A stretch of 40,077 nucleotides of DNA. Origin: Eubacteriales bacterium (lineage in GTDB: Bacteria; Bacillota; Clostridia; Peptostreptococcales; Anaerovoracaceae). This document shows, piece by piece, positions 25,179 to 33,824 of this stretch. Position 1 is the first letter of the stretch, and the number at the start of each line of letters is the position of its first letter. The notes below the pieces were generated by a model. It worked only from the letters and a program-made list of their open reading frames with translations. It did no database searches and was not told the DNA's origin. The position numbers were made by a program, and so were the translations under genes. The DNA lies in NCBI GenBank assembly GCA_028706405.1, contig JAQWBM010000016.1:1-40077 (forward strand). The letters run 5' to 3'.

Positions 25179-26310
25179 CCTTTTTATTTCCTGTCTTGTT
25201 TGTATTCTTTGGTTTTGCAAAGATCATTCTTCCTGCGGCGGTCTGCAGCACACTGGTCACGGTAACATTGATCGTCTGTCCGATAAACCGTCTGCCTTCT
25301 TCTACGACAATCATAGTTCCGTCATCTAAATAGGCTACCGCCTGATTGACTTCCTTCCCTTCCTTTACCAGGAACAGCGTCATGTCCTCGCCGGGCAGTA
25401 CGACCGGTTTCACAGTATTGGCCAGTTCATTAATATTCAGAACCTCAACACCCTTGATCATTGCGACCTTATTCAGGTTAAAGTCATTAGTGACGACCTT
25501 GCCGTTCATTAACTGAGCAAGCTTTAGCAGTTTAACGTCAACCTCGGGGATTTCATCCAGAGATTTCTCGGAATCTGTATTATAGATTTCTATGCCATAT
25601 TCGCTTTGAATTCTGTTCAGAATGTCCAGTCCTCTCCGGCCCCGATTTCTTTTTAACCCATCAGAAGAATCTGCAATATGACGTAGTTCTACAAGAACAA
25701 ATTCAGGAATCACGATTTTGCCCTCAATAAAACCAGTTTTCATAATGTCCGCAATCCTTCCGTCAATAATCACGCTGGTATCCAATATCTTTGGTGTAGC
25801 CTCGCTGTCTTTTCCTTTGGATTTTGGTGTCGCACTCTTTCTCGCTGCAATTAAGCTGGCTATAATATCCTTTCCCTTCTTTGAAGCGACGAGTATTCCC
25901 AGATAGCCCAAAAAGATATACGTAATTACAGATAGTATCGTACCAATATAAAAGAACTCGTTTCCCGCAATGCCTATGTATACCTGGCTGATCAAAAAAG
26001 CAATAATAAGACCGATAATCAGTCCGAATGTCCCTGTAATTATTTCATTTGTAGGTATCTTCTGTAAATCAGTTTCAATGTTCTTTGCCAGCTTTGCGCC
26101 GTGTTCTCTGAATATGGGTGTTAATAAATAAAAAGAAATTCCAAAAATAATTGCGAAACTAATCGTTGCAATAAATTGCTGAGTTTCGGTAACCCTTATC
26201 TTGTCTGCAAGATATGTTGATTTGATCAACCCCATTAATAATAAATAAATCCCATATCCAAACAAAACTCCGACCAAGCTGAAAATTATTCTTAATAGTT
26301 TTTTTATCAT
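25162..26310 (-). CDS. PIN/TRAM-domain membrane protein (YacL family)
   Basis: A 382-residue protein with four N-terminal membrane segments (ends near residues 30, 68, 115 and 143), a PIN nuclease-like domain starting [20 protein letters not shown] with its acidic residues, and a C-terminal TRAM domain ([20 protein letters not shown]). YacL-type proteins are predicted membrane-bound RNases; the substrate is unknown. GAAGG precedes ATG 26310. The gene order carD, yacL, ispD, ispF is the same as in many Firmicutes, which supports the identity. Confidence 0.92.
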   Translation of the reverse strand: MIKKLLRIIFSLVGVLFGYGIYLLLMGLIKSTYLADKIRVTETQQFIATISFAIIFGISFYLLTPIFREHGAKLAKNIETDLQKIPTNEIITGTFGLIIGLIIAFLISQVYIGIAGNEFFYIGTILSVITYIFLGYLGILVASKKGKDIIASLIAARKSATPKSKGKDSEATPKILDTSVIIDGRIADIMKTGFIEGKIVIPEFVLVELRHIADSSDGLKRNRGRRGLDILNRIQSEYGIEIYNTDSEKSLDEIPEVDVKLLKLAQLMNGKVVTNDFNLNKVAMIKGVEVLNINELANTVKPVVLPGEDMTLFLVKEGKEVNQAVAYLDDGTMIVVEEGRRFIGQTINVTVTSVLQTAAGRMIFAKPKNTNKTGNKKDDTRE

Positions 26311-26360
26311 TAATCCTTCTCAATTCCCCTCCCTTTAAATACAGATGCCTTCCTCTCTTG

Positions 26361-26834
26361 CTAAACCGCAGAATTAACAATTTCTTCAGCTGACTCATGA
26401 TCGATATTTTCAACTAAAACAATTTCGCTGATCAATATTTGCTTAGCATTTGTCAGCATTTTTTTCTCACCTGTGGATAGTTTTCTTTCTTTATCTGAGC
26501 GCATCAGGTTTCTTACAACCTCTGCAACATTGTAGACACTTCCGGTTTTTAATTTTTCCATATTTTCCCGGTACCTTCTGTTCCAATTGTTTGACATCTC
26601 TGTAGTCTCCGCTCCTAAAACGCGCAGAACATCTTCGATTTCTTCCACAGAAATAATCGATCTGACACCGATATCATCACAGCTCTCTACAGGTATCATA
26701 ATTTTCATGTCTCCACATGGCACCCTAAGAATATAATATCTCCTGATTTCTCCCAGGATTTGCTTATCCTCGATTTCTTCGATAACTCCCGCACCATGCA
26801 TGGGATATACAATTTTATCGCCAATGACAAACAT
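26361..26834 (-). CDS. CarD-family transcriptional regulator
   Basis: A 157-residue protein with the RNA-polymerase-interacting CarD/TRCF domain at the N terminus (FVIGDKIVYPMHGAGVIEEI, RRYYILRVPCGDMKIMIPV) and a helical DNA-contacting C terminus (SNNWNRRYRENMEKLKTG, KERKLSTGEKKMLTNAKQIL). Such proteins stabilise open promoter complexes. ATG 26834 is chosen for its GGGGGG site; 33 upstream codons have no such support. It is the first gene of the minus-strand cluster. Confidence 0.93.
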   Translation of the reverse strand: MFVIGDKIVYPMHGAGVIEEIEDKQILGEIRRYYILRVPCGDMKIMIPVESCDDIGVRSIISVEEIEDVLRVLGAETTEMSNNWNRRYRENMEKLKTGSVYNVAEVVRNLMRSDKERKLSTGEKKMLTNAKQILISEIVLVENIDHESAEEIVNSAV

Positions 26835-26860
26835 GACACAGCCCCCCAGTCTTAAGTATA

Positions 26861-26890
26861 AGTATACTCTAAAATCAAAGACTCTGTCAA
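26861..26890 (-). promoter_or_regulatory. Sigma-A-type promoter of carD
   Basis: TTGACA (26885-26890) and TATACT (26861-26866) on the minus strand are 18 bases apart, about 27 bases before the carD start. The leader is short. The rest of the gap to 27102 shows no further structure that I can name. Confidence 0.75.
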
Positions 26891-27102
26891 GAAAACAATT
26901 TTTAAGTTTATCACAACATTTTTTATATGTCAATAAATATTTTTTCTGTCTTTGGCTTTCTTTAGCCAGTTTGATCTATAAGTCCGGAGTCTGCTTTGAA
27001 TACTTATTTAGATTGAGACTATCTTTGCATCGGGCTGTAATATTAGTAATTCTAAACAGACTGTTATTATTCCTGTTTCGGAAATCAATTTTCTGAAAAA
27101 AC

Positions 27103-27130
27103 TTGCGGTATTCTTTGCGTATGATAGAAT
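27103..27130 (+). promoter_or_regulatory. Probable promoter of the phosphofructokinase gene
   Basis: TTGCGG (27103-27108) and TAGAAT (27125-27130) are 16 bases apart, and TG one base before the -10 makes it an extended -10. The leader to the start codon is about 100 bases. Confidence 0.5.
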
Positions 27131-27239
27131 AATATCATTCTAAGGGAAAATTTGAGCTGCTGTTTCGTTTGCTATGAGTGTGTTGCAGACCAGGCAAAGA
27201 AGAGCAATCAAAATATTCAACTTGTTGAGGAGGTAAAAT

Positions 27240-28484
27240 ATGTCAATATTAAAAGGAGCCTGCCTAATCGGCCAATCCGGCGGACCGTCTGCGGTTCTCA
27301 ATGCCAGTGCGCTGGGCTGTATTGAAGCCGCCTTAAAATCAGATAATATTACACGGGTTTACGGCGCTGCTCATGGCATAAAGGGAGTGTTGGATGATCG
27401 CCTTTATGATATGAACCTTGAGGACCCCGCAGAGCTGAAGCTTATGATGCATACACCTGCATCGGTCCTGGGAACTTGCAGATATAAGCTTCAGGATTTC
27501 CTTGTAGACGATTGGGAATACAAGCGAATCCTGGAAGTGTTCAAACAATACAATATCCGTTATTTTTTCTATAACGGAGGCAACGATTCAATGGACACAT
27601 GCAGCAAGATCAGCAGCTTCTTATCTCAAAACAATTATGAATGCCGTGTAATCGGCATACCAAAAACCATTGATAACGATCTGGCTCACACCGATCATTG
27701 CCCCGGTTACGGCAGTGCTGCCAAATATATAGCAACGTCCTGCATGGAGATATACCGGGACGCGATGGTATACGATACGGGTTCTATCACTGTGCTTGAG
27801 ATTATGGGGAGAAATGCAGGCTGGCTGACAGCGGCTTCTGCAATAGCGACTTATAAAGGAATCGGACCCGATCTGATTTACTTGCCTGAGATTGCGTTTG
27901 ATATGGCTGATTTTATTTCTGATATCAACAGGGTTTATGAACAAAAGGGCGATGTACTTGTGGCAGTATCCGAAGGAATAAAGGATAAAATCGGAACATA
28001 TATTACTTCCTATTTTGCCGATGATACTAAGGAAAAAGATGTTTTTGGACATGCAAAACTAGGCGGCTTGGCCGCCAACCTGGCGAACTATACAAATGCA
28101 AAGATCCAGGCAAAAGTAAGAGGAATAGAATTCGGACTGATTCAGAGGTGTGCCGCGCATGTGGCTTCAGAAACAGATGTTAATGAAGCCTACATGGCGG
28201 GAGCAGATGCTTTTAAGGCTGCCGAGTCGGGAGAAACCGATAAAATGGTCGCATTTGTAAGAGGTCCAGGTCCTGAATACACATGCCATACAACATTGGT
28301 AGATCTTGTAGAGGTCGCCAATGTAGAAAAAAAGATTCCAATCGAATGGATCAATGAAGCAGGCAACGGAATGCTTCAGCCGTTCATCGATTATGCGCTT
28401 CCTCTGATTCAGGGAGAAAGCCAAATGCCGATTGAGGATGGGCTTCCAAGGTTTGCGCATCTGAAAAAGATCTGCACAAGATAG
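27240..28484 (+). CDS. PPi-type 6-phosphofructokinase
   Basis: A 414-residue PFK. Phosphoryl donor residues point to pyrophosphate rather than ATP: GGNDSMDT replaces GGDGS, and PKTIDNDL has Lys where ATP enzymes have Gly. Other family landmarks are GQSGGPSAVLNAS, VLEIMGRNAGWLTAASAIA and GPGPEYTCHTTLVDLV. A PPi enzyme works reversibly between fructose 6-phosphate and the bisphosphate, saving ATP in anaerobes. GGAGG precedes ATG 27240. It is monocistronic with its own promoter and terminator. Donor specificity is inferred from residues. Confidence 0.9.
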   Translation: MSILKGACLIGQSGGPSAVLNASALGCIEAALKSDNITRVYGAAHGIKGVLDDRLYDMNLEDPAELKLMMHTPASVLGTCRYKLQDFLVDDWEYKRILEVFKQYNIRYFFYNGGNDSMDTCSKISSFLSQNNYECRVIGIPKTIDNDLAHTDHCPGYGSAAKYIATSCMEIYRDAMVYDTGSITVLEIMGRNAGWLTAASAIATYKGIGPDLIYLPEIAFDMADFISDINRVYEQKGDVLVAVSEGIKDKIGTYITSYFADDTKEKDVFGHAKLGGLAANLANYTNAKIQAKVRGIEFGLIQRCAAHVASETDVNEAYMAGADAFKAAESGETDKMVAFVRGPGPEYTCHTTLVDLVEVANVEKKIPIEWINEAGNGMLQPFIDYALPLIQGESQMPIEDGLPRFAHLKKICTR

Positions 28485-28506
28485 AAGCATACCATTCCCC
28501 GTTACA

Positions 28507-28536
28507 AAAAGACTGTTTACACACAGTCTTTTATTA
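28507..28536 (+). terminator. Terminator of the phosphofructokinase gene
   Basis: AAAAGACTGT (28507-28516) and ACAGTCTTTT (28523-28532) form a perfect 10-bp stem with a six-base loop, then TTTTATTATAT. Confidence 0.88.
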
Positions 28537-28611
28537 TATGGAATAGAAAAATGATATTTCCTGTTCTGTAAATGTTTCCCATTCCATAAAATAGATAGAA
28601 TCATCACCAAA

Positions 28612-28639
28612 TCGACATAATTGAGTGATATGATACAAT
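28612..28639 (+). promoter_or_regulatory. Promoter of the two-component system
   Basis: TCGACA (28612-28617) and TACAAT (28634-28639) are 16 bases apart with TG in extended -10 position. The start codon follows 29 bases after the -10 with GGAGG in between. Confidence 0.6.
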
Positions 28640-28667
28640 AAGAATAGGGTTTTGGAGGTATACTAAA

Positions 28668-29339
28668 ATGGGCAGGATCCTCATAGTCGATGACGAACCG
28701 AAGATCCGTGAAGTGATCCGCGAATATGCAGAATTTAACGGTTATGCGGTAGAAGAGGCAGGAAACGGGATGGAAGCAATCGGATTATGCAAATTAAACG
28801 ATTATGATCTGATCATCATGGATATTATGATGCCAAAGCTTGACGGTTATTCAGCATGCAAGGAAATCCGAAAAATAAAAGATATCCCGGTTATCATGCT
28901 TTCTGCACGCGGGGAAGAATACGACAAGTTGTACGGCTTTGAGCTCGGTATCGATGACTATGTCGTTAAGCCCTTCAGTCCCAAAGAGCTCATGGCCCGC
29001 ATCAACGTTGCGCTCACCCGCAGGAACAACACTTCTATAGAGCCGCTGGAGATTATAAAATTTGAAGGCCTTGAAATAAATATCCCTGCCAGATCTGTTA
29101 CCATCGACGGCAAGAAAGCTGAACTGACACCGAAGGAATATGACCTGCTGTTTTATTTGGTGCAAAATAAAAATATCGCTCTTTCCAGGAACAAGCTTTT
29201 ATCTGATGTCTGGGGTTATGATTTTTATGGAGATGACAGAACGATCGATACACATATAAAAAACCTCCGGAACAGTTTAGGCAATTACCGTGATTATATC
29301 GTAACATTGCGAGGGGTAGGATATAAATTTGAAGCTTAA
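28668..29339 (+). CDS. OmpR-family response regulator
   Basis: A 223-residue DNA-binding regulator. The receiver domain has the acidic pair D8/D9, phospho-acceptor D52 (IIMDIMMPKLDG) and K101 (VVKPFSPKEL). A winged-helix effector domain begins near residue 128 (LEINIPARSVTIDGKKAELT, NKLLSDVWGYDFYGDDRTID, LRGVGYKFEA). Its partner kinase starts 11 bases before its stop codon. Targets cannot be read; it faces away from any obvious target gene. Confidence 0.95.
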   Translation: MGRILIVDDEPKIREVIREYAEFNGYAVEEAGNGMEAIGLCKLNDYDLIIMDIMMPKLDGYSACKEIRKIKDIPVIMLSARGEEYDKLYGFELGIDDYVVKPFSPKELMARINVALTRRNNTSIEPLEIIKFEGLEINIPARSVTIDGKKAELTPKEYDLLFYLVQNKNIALSRNKLLSDVWGYDFYGDDRTIDTHIKNLRNSLGNYRDYIVTLRGVGYKFEA

Positions 29340-30756
29340 TTTTAATATAGACAGGGAAAGTCTTAAATTTAAAATATGGATTTATTTTTCTTTGTTTGCA
29401 GTCGTTTTGATGGCAATTTTATGGTTTCTGCAAATCTTATTTCTCGACACTTATTATGAAAAAATGAAGATCGCGGAGGCTCTTAAGACTGCTAACGCTA
29501 TCATATCCCATTATGGTGAGGATGACCTCGCGGAATATATATCATCCATCTCATATGCAAACGATATGTATATTCACATAGAAACAGGCGACGGAACCAT
29601 CATCTTCTCTCCGACGATAAATCTGGATCGTCCTCCCCAGCCTAATAATTCCTTTTTCGTAAAAAAGGCAGCCGTTAAAAATGCGCTTGTCAACGGCACA
29701 CAAAAAGCAGCTTCCGTTATAATAAATGAACGGGATCGGAACAATACTCTCATATATGGAACTTACCTGGATGATACGGAAGGCCAGGAAGTCATACTAT
29801 ATATTTTTTCACCGCTGTTTCCTGTGGAATCCACTCTGGACATTCTGATTGATCAGCTCAAGTACGTGACGCTGATTTCTCTGATTCTTGCTTTTGTTTT
29901 GTCCTTCCTGATCTCTAATAGAATATCAAAACCTATCGTCAGTATTACGAATTCAGCGTCAGAGCTGGCGAAAGGCAACTATGACGCGACTTTTGAGGGC
30001 GGTCAGTACTCGGAGATCATTCAACTTGCCGACACTCTTAATTTTGCTTCATCAGAGCTTGCGAAATCGGATAATCTCCACAAGGATCTGATCGCAAACG
30101 TATCTCATGATTTAAGAACACCTCTGACCATGGTAAAGTCCTATGCTGAAATGATCAGGGACCTTTCCGGAGATAATCCAAAAAAAAGAAACGATCACCT
30201 GCAGGTAATCATCAATGAGTCTGACCGGCTGAACCTGTTGGTTGCCGATCTGCTGACACTTTCAAAAATGCAGTCGGGTGTGGAATGGCTGCATATCAAA
30301 GAGTTTTGCCTGAGAGATTCCATTAACAGCATCCTGTATTCCTACCGGTTCTTTTCCGATCAGGAAGGATACCGCTTCACCATTTACTGCGATCCTGCCA
30401 TCGCTGTGACAGGAGACGAAACAAGGATCAAGCAAGTTCTTTCCAATCTTGTGAACAACGCGGTGAAGTACAGCGGTGAGGATAAAGAAATAACCATTAC
30501 TGTAACGGAAAAAGACGGCGTTGTCCGGTGCAGTGTAACCGACAGAGGTCCCGGCATTCCTGAACATGAATTGGAGCATATCTGGGAAAGGTATTACAAA
30601 TCAAGCTATGTCCACAGCAGAAATACTGAAGGGACCGGGCTGGGTCTTTCTATCGTGAAAGAGATTCTACTGCTTCACGGCTCCGCCTATGGTGTGGAAG
30701 GCCGGGTAAATGAGGGGAGCACGTTCTGGTTTGAGCTTAACAGCGTCTCCGGTTAA
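29329..30756 (+). CDS. Membrane sensor histidine kinase
   Basis: A 475-residue kinase paired with the preceding regulator. Membrane segments near residues 14-36 and 178-198 bracket an extracytoplasmic sensor domain of about 140 residues. A HAMP linker, then HisKA (NVSHDLRTPLTMVKSYAEMI, phospho-His near 262) and HATPase_c follow (N box NLVNNAVKY, G1 DRGPGIP, G2 GTGLGLSIV). There is no PAS domain, which argues against WalK. It starts at TTG 29329, with GGGGTAGG upstream, overlapping the regulator gene. Its stop codon overlaps that of the convergent acetyltransferase. Confidence 0.94.
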   Translation: MKLNFNIDRESLKFKIWIYFSLFAVVLMAILWFLQILFLDTYYEKMKIAEALKTANAIISHYGEDDLAEYISSISYANDMYIHIETGDGTIIFSPTINLDRPPQPNNSFFVKKAAVKNALVNGTQKAASVIINERDRNNTLIYGTYLDDTEGQEVILYIFSPLFPVESTLDILIDQLKYVTLISLILAFVLSFLISNRISKPIVSITNSASELAKGNYDATFEGGQYSEIIQLADTLNFASSELAKSDNLHKDLIANVSHDLRTPLTMVKSYAEMIRDLSGDNPKKRNDHLQVIINESDRLNLLVADLLTLSKMQSGVEWLHIKEFCLRDSINSILYSYRFFSDQEGYRFTIYCDPAIAVTGDETRIKQVLSNLVNNAVKYSGEDKEITITVTEKDGVVRCSVTDRGPGIPEHELEHIWERYYKSSYVHSRNTEGTGLGLSIVKEILLLHGSAYGVEGRVNEGSTFWFELNSVSG

Positions 30757-31649
30757 TCATATGCGATTCCAAGATAAATATCCTGTGGTAACGAGTTGGG
30801 CAGCTTGCTGCTTACCCTCACCATTCCGAAAGGACGGATATCTCCTTCAATATCACAAGCAAAGAAGGCGGGCGTCCGAAATATATATCTTTTGGCAGGC
30901 ATCTGCGCTGAAATTTCCTTTATTGCCGAAACAAAAATTTTATCTGTAATTAAAAGCTCTTTAACAACAACCTTCTCCTCTGTCCTCTCCACGATGGCGC
31001 ATCCCTCCTCATCTTCTGTCAGAATTGAATAAATATCCGCATTAAATAACTGCGATGTCTTTTTTTGAAATGAAATTTCCGCTTCCCTGTAATCCACATA
31101 CGGGAAGGGGAAGCCTTCAAGGAGCGTTTTTCTTATTCGATTATACTGAGCCGGTTCCGCCGAATAAAGTCTGCATTCCGCTTTATTTGTATCATCAAGG
31201 TTTTCGATGAGCTCGCGGGTCAATATCGTTTCCCTGATAAAGCATTCTGTCTTGTAGCCGCGCCCCTCATAAAACTTGTAAAGCGCGGGTTCTGCCGGAA
31301 CAAGCATTGTAACTGGAATCTGGTTTGACAAAAGATAATTGCTGCTCCATTCCATTAGCTTATCGGCCAATCCCTGTTTTCGGTATTGCGGATGTGTTGC
31401 AATGGCATAAAGCATTGAGCTTTTGATTTTTTCTCCATTCTCTCCGATGAGATCGGCAGGTATCATTGTAAGCATAGATACAATACTGCCGTTAAGCAGC
31501 AAAACTGCCATTTCTTCCCGCCAGTCCCTGTTATTAAAATAAAAATCAATATAACTGTCTTCATCTTCAAAGCATAGTTTCCATATCATCTTTAAGCGTT
31601 CCAAATCGTCTTTTTCCGCTTTTCTTATTTCCAACGGCTTACTTTTCAA
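30753..31649 (-). CDS. GNAT-family N-acetyltransferase with C-terminal SCP2-like part
   Basis: A 298-residue protein. The N-terminal half is a GNAT domain with the acetyl-CoA loop in IATHPQYRKQGLADKLMEW and LVPAEPALYKFYEGRGYK. The C-terminal half (EGCAIVERTEEKVVVKELLI through FGMVRVSSKL) resembles the sterol-carrier-like domain of Eis-type acetyltransferases. The acceptor substrate is unknown. Its stop overlaps the kinase stop by two bases (TTAA), leaving no intergenic terminator. Promoter and start lie in the 122-base gap shared with the divergent Arg-rich gene. Confidence 0.85.
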   Translation of the reverse strand: MKSKPLEIRKAEKDDLERLKMIWKLCFEDEDSYIDFYFNNRDWREEMAVLLLNGSIVSMLTMIPADLIGENGEKIKSSMLYAIATHPQYRKQGLADKLMEWSSNYLLSNQIPVTMLVPAEPALYKFYEGRGYKTECFIRETILTRELIENLDDTNKAECRLYSAEPAQYNRIRKTLLEGFPFPYVDYREAEISFQKKTSQLFNADIYSILTEDEEGCAIVERTEEKVVVKELLITDKIFVSAIKEISAQMPAKRYIFRTPAFFACDIEGDIRPFGMVRVSSKLPNSLPQDIYLGIAYD

Positions 31650-31696
31650 GTGATACTCCTTTCTGTGTGTTTCAACATCACTTTCAGGGACGTTAT

Positions 31697-31725
31697 AACA
31701 CTTTCACCTTTTTTAACATATTATG
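31697..31725 (+). promoter_or_regulatory. Candidate sigma-K promoter
   Basis: AACA (31697-31700), a 16-base spacer, and CATATTATG (31717-31725) fit the Bacillus sigma-K pattern mACm-N16-CATAnnnTA except at the last base. It lies 47 bases before a GTG start with a GGGGGA site. The match is short, so chance cannot be excluded. Confidence 0.35.
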
Positions 31726-31771
31726 AATATTAAGTGATATCACAATAAAAAATGAATGGGGGATTTTAAAA

Positions 31772-32137
31772 GTGTATTTACAAGAGGATCAACATATGGT
31801 GTACCAAAGCGTCTATCCGGATGTTTATTACAAAGTCATGCCCTTTGTAATGATGGCCTGTGACGAACTTGATACAAGTGATTACGAAACTATGTCACCA
31901 GAAATGATAATGGTGACAACGGATCAAATCTGCGAGGATGTTCTCAGAATGTATCCGGATCTTGCGCAACAGGTCCAGTATGGCGATATGTCTTACGAAG
32001 CTGCTGCCGCATACAATATACCCGGAAGTAATGTTGAATCACAGCAATTCTACCGCCGCAGGGGCATTTTTCGCGATCTGGTCACTATAATACTACTTAA
32101 CGAATTTTTCGGAAGAAGACGCAGAAGAAGATACTAA
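31772..32137 (+). CDS. Hypothetical acidic protein with Arg-rich tail, possibly spore-associated
   Basis: I do not recognise this 121-residue protein. The N-terminal 85 residues are acidic and rich in Tyr, Met and Asp (VYQSVYPDVYYKVMPFVMMA, MSPEMIMVTTDQICEDVLRM), probably helical. The C terminus turns basic and hydrophobic: RRRGIFRDLVTIILLNEFF, then GRRRRRRY. Such charge asymmetry with an Arg/Tyr tail is seen in small spore-coat-associated proteins, and a sigma-K-like promoter precedes it, so a late sporulation role is possible. Start is GTG 31772 with GGGGGA upstream. It converges on radA with 16 bases between. Confidence 0.7.
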   Translation: MYLQEDQHMVYQSVYPDVYYKVMPFVMMACDELDTSDYETMSPEMIMVTTDQICEDVLRMYPDLAQQVQYGDMSYEAAAAYNIPGSNVESQQFYRRRGIFRDLVTIILLNEFFGRRRRRRY

Positions 32138-32153
32138 TAGAAAATCTTACATC

Positions 32154-33536
32154 TTATTCAGGCTGCTGAACGATTTGAATTGCTTCGCGCAGACTGTTCA
32201 CGCCTACCACCTTGACGCCGTCAGATACGTCTTTTAATCTGGCGGCATTTTTTTGCGGCATAATCACTTTTGTGAAACTCATTCTGGAAGCTTCTTTAAC
32301 AATTTTTTCTGCATTCTGTATGGAGCGTAAGTCTCCAGTCAGCCCGATTTCTCCAATTGCAAGAACCTTGCTCGAGCCCTTTAACCCTTTGCATGTAGAA
32401 TAGATAGCAAGAGCTACTGCCAGATCAATGGAGGTTCCGTCGGGCTTTAATCCGCCGACGATATTAACATAAACGTCTTGATTTATTAGAGATAATCCAG
32501 CCTTTCTTTCCAAAACAGCTAGAATCATGTTTAATCTGGAAAGTTCCACCCCGAGAGCGGTTCTACGGGCAAATCCGGTGTTAGCCGGCGAAGTCAAAGC
32601 TTGGACTTCCAGAAGCAGCGGGCGCGTTCCCTCATAGATTGCAGTCGCCATAGAGCCTTCCGCGCCATCTTCCATACCTTCCAAAAAGCTCTTTGACAAA
32701 TTATTGATCTCACTTAGACCTTCCTCTGTCATTTCAAAGGCGCCAATTTCACTGGTGGTTCCGAAACGATTCTTATATGCCCTCAGTATCCTTAGATCAT
32801 GGTTTCTTTCCCCCGTAAAATTCAAAACGCAATCAACCATATGCTCTATGATCTTAGGACCCGCCAAATCTCCGCTTTTTGTTACATGTGCGACAATAAA
32901 AATTGGAATATTCTTTTCTTTTCCGGTCTTCATCAATTCATTTCCGCATGCGCGTATCTGGGATACGCTGCCCGGAGCAGATTCCAGATCATCTGTATAC
33001 ATGGTCTGAATCGAATCAATAATTAAAAATACAGGTTCAAGTTCCTTTTGGACCTGTATGATATTTTCCATGTTGGTCTCCACAAGAACAAACAGATTGT
33101 CCGAAATCTTTTTGCAAACTCTGTCCGCCCGCATTTTGATCTGCTCCGATGACTCTTCACCTGTGACGTATAAAACCTTTCCGTATCGTTCAGCTATTTC
33201 TGCCGCAGCCTGTATGATGATAGTAGATTTCCCAATTCCGGGCTCCCCTGAAATCAGGATCAACGAGCCTTTCACGAGACCGCCTCCCAAAACACGGTTT
33301 AATTCTCCTATACCGGTGTTGATTCGCATCTCGCCGCTTGAATTTACCGCAGAAAGCCTGCTGGATTTTATATTCTTTCCTGAATTCCCTCTATGCCTTT
33401 TATCATCATCCTTATGTTCGATCACTTTTTCTTCGATCATTGTATTCCATTGTCCGCAAATACATTGCCCTTGCCATTTAGGACTTTCAAAGCCGCATTC
33501 CTGACAGACAAATACAGTTTTTGTTTTTTTGCTCAT
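32154..33536 (-). CDS. radA: DNA repair ATPase RadA (Sms)
   Basis: A 460-residue RecA-like helicase for recombination intermediates. The N-terminal zinc finger is CQECGFESPKWQGQCICG, Walker A is GEPGIGKSTII near residue 100, the RadA-specific KNRFGTTSEIG motif follows, and the C-terminal part is a Lon-protease-like domain (VNIVGGLKPDGTSIDLAVAL). ATG 33536 has GGGGGTG upstream; the open frame runs ten codons further without support. It is separated from the EF-G-like gene by a repeat-rich gap. Confidence 0.96.
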   Translation of the reverse strand: MSKKTKTVFVCQECGFESPKWQGQCICGQWNTMIEEKVIEHKDDDKRHRGNSGKNIKSSRLSAVNSSGEMRINTGIGELNRVLGGGLVKGSLILISGEPGIGKSTIIIQAAAEIAERYGKVLYVTGEESSEQIKMRADRVCKKISDNLFVLVETNMENIIQVQKELEPVFLIIDSIQTMYTDDLESAPGSVSQIRACGNELMKTGKEKNIPIFIVAHVTKSGDLAGPKIIEHMVDCVLNFTGERNHDLRILRAYKNRFGTTSEIGAFEMTEEGLSEINNLSKSFLEGMEDGAEGSMATAIYEGTRPLLLEVQALTSPANTGFARRTALGVELSRLNMILAVLERKAGLSLINQDVYVNIVGGLKPDGTSIDLAVALAIYSTCKGLKGSSKVLAIGEIGLTGDLRSIQNAEKIVKEASRMSFTKVIMPQKNAARLKDVSDGVKVVGVNSLREAIQIVQQPE

Positions 33537-33631
33537 ACAGGCACCCCCTTCGATATATTCTAGCACGGGAAGAACTGGTGTTCAACAAAAGGATCGACAT
33601 TTTCTATAAGATAAAAAAGTGCTGCCGTTCA

Positions 33632-33686
33632 CAGCCTTTTTGCGCCGGGCATTGCTGAAATCAGGCGGTCAGGGCACAAAAGGCTG
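33632..33686. repeat. Inverted repeat CAGCCTTTT / AAAAGGCTG upstream of radA
   Basis: Perfect 9-base arms at 33632-33640 and 33678-33686 extend imperfectly (TGCGCC against GGGCAC). On the minus strand a smaller GCTG/CAGC hairpin followed by ACTTTTTT (to 33613) overlaps it, so one part may terminate transcription before radA. GATGATTGGC just right of it (33687-33696) also occurs in the 35883 hairpin. Confidence 0.5.
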
Positions 33687-33716
33687 GATGATTGGCCAAG
33701 AAACTTACACAGTAAC

Positions 33717-33766
33717 AAAAAAGTGGCATCAATAAGATACTTTGGAAGCATCTTATCATCAGCCAC
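33717..33766 (-). terminator. Terminator of the EF-G-like gene
   Basis: On the minus strand GTGGC (33762-33766) pairs with GCCAC (33723-33727). Inside lies the longer stem ATAAGATGCTT / AAGTATCTTAT, and six T residues follow (33717-33722). It lies about 60 bases after the stop codon. Confidence 0.8.
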
Positions 33767-33772
33767 ATTCTG

Positions 33773-33810
33773 TTATAACGAGACAAAGATATCCCCTGCC
33801 TCGTTGAAAC
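33773..33810 (+). repeat. Dispersed palindromic repeat, short copy
   Basis: Twenty-four bases (33773-33796) match the minus strand of 18139-18162 exactly, then 13 of 14 bases match 18070-18083. The 55-base hairpin insert of the other copy is missing. Its own arms AACGAG/CTCGTT form a stem. It lies 15 bases from the stop of the EF-G-like gene. Confidence 0.8.
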
Positions 33811-33824
33811 TTGTATCCTCGTCT

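Noticed and set aside
28668..30756. The two-component system as WalRK
   Set aside because: The kinase has no PAS domain and the gene cluster lacks walH/walI-type partners and the usual YycJ/HtrA neighbours.
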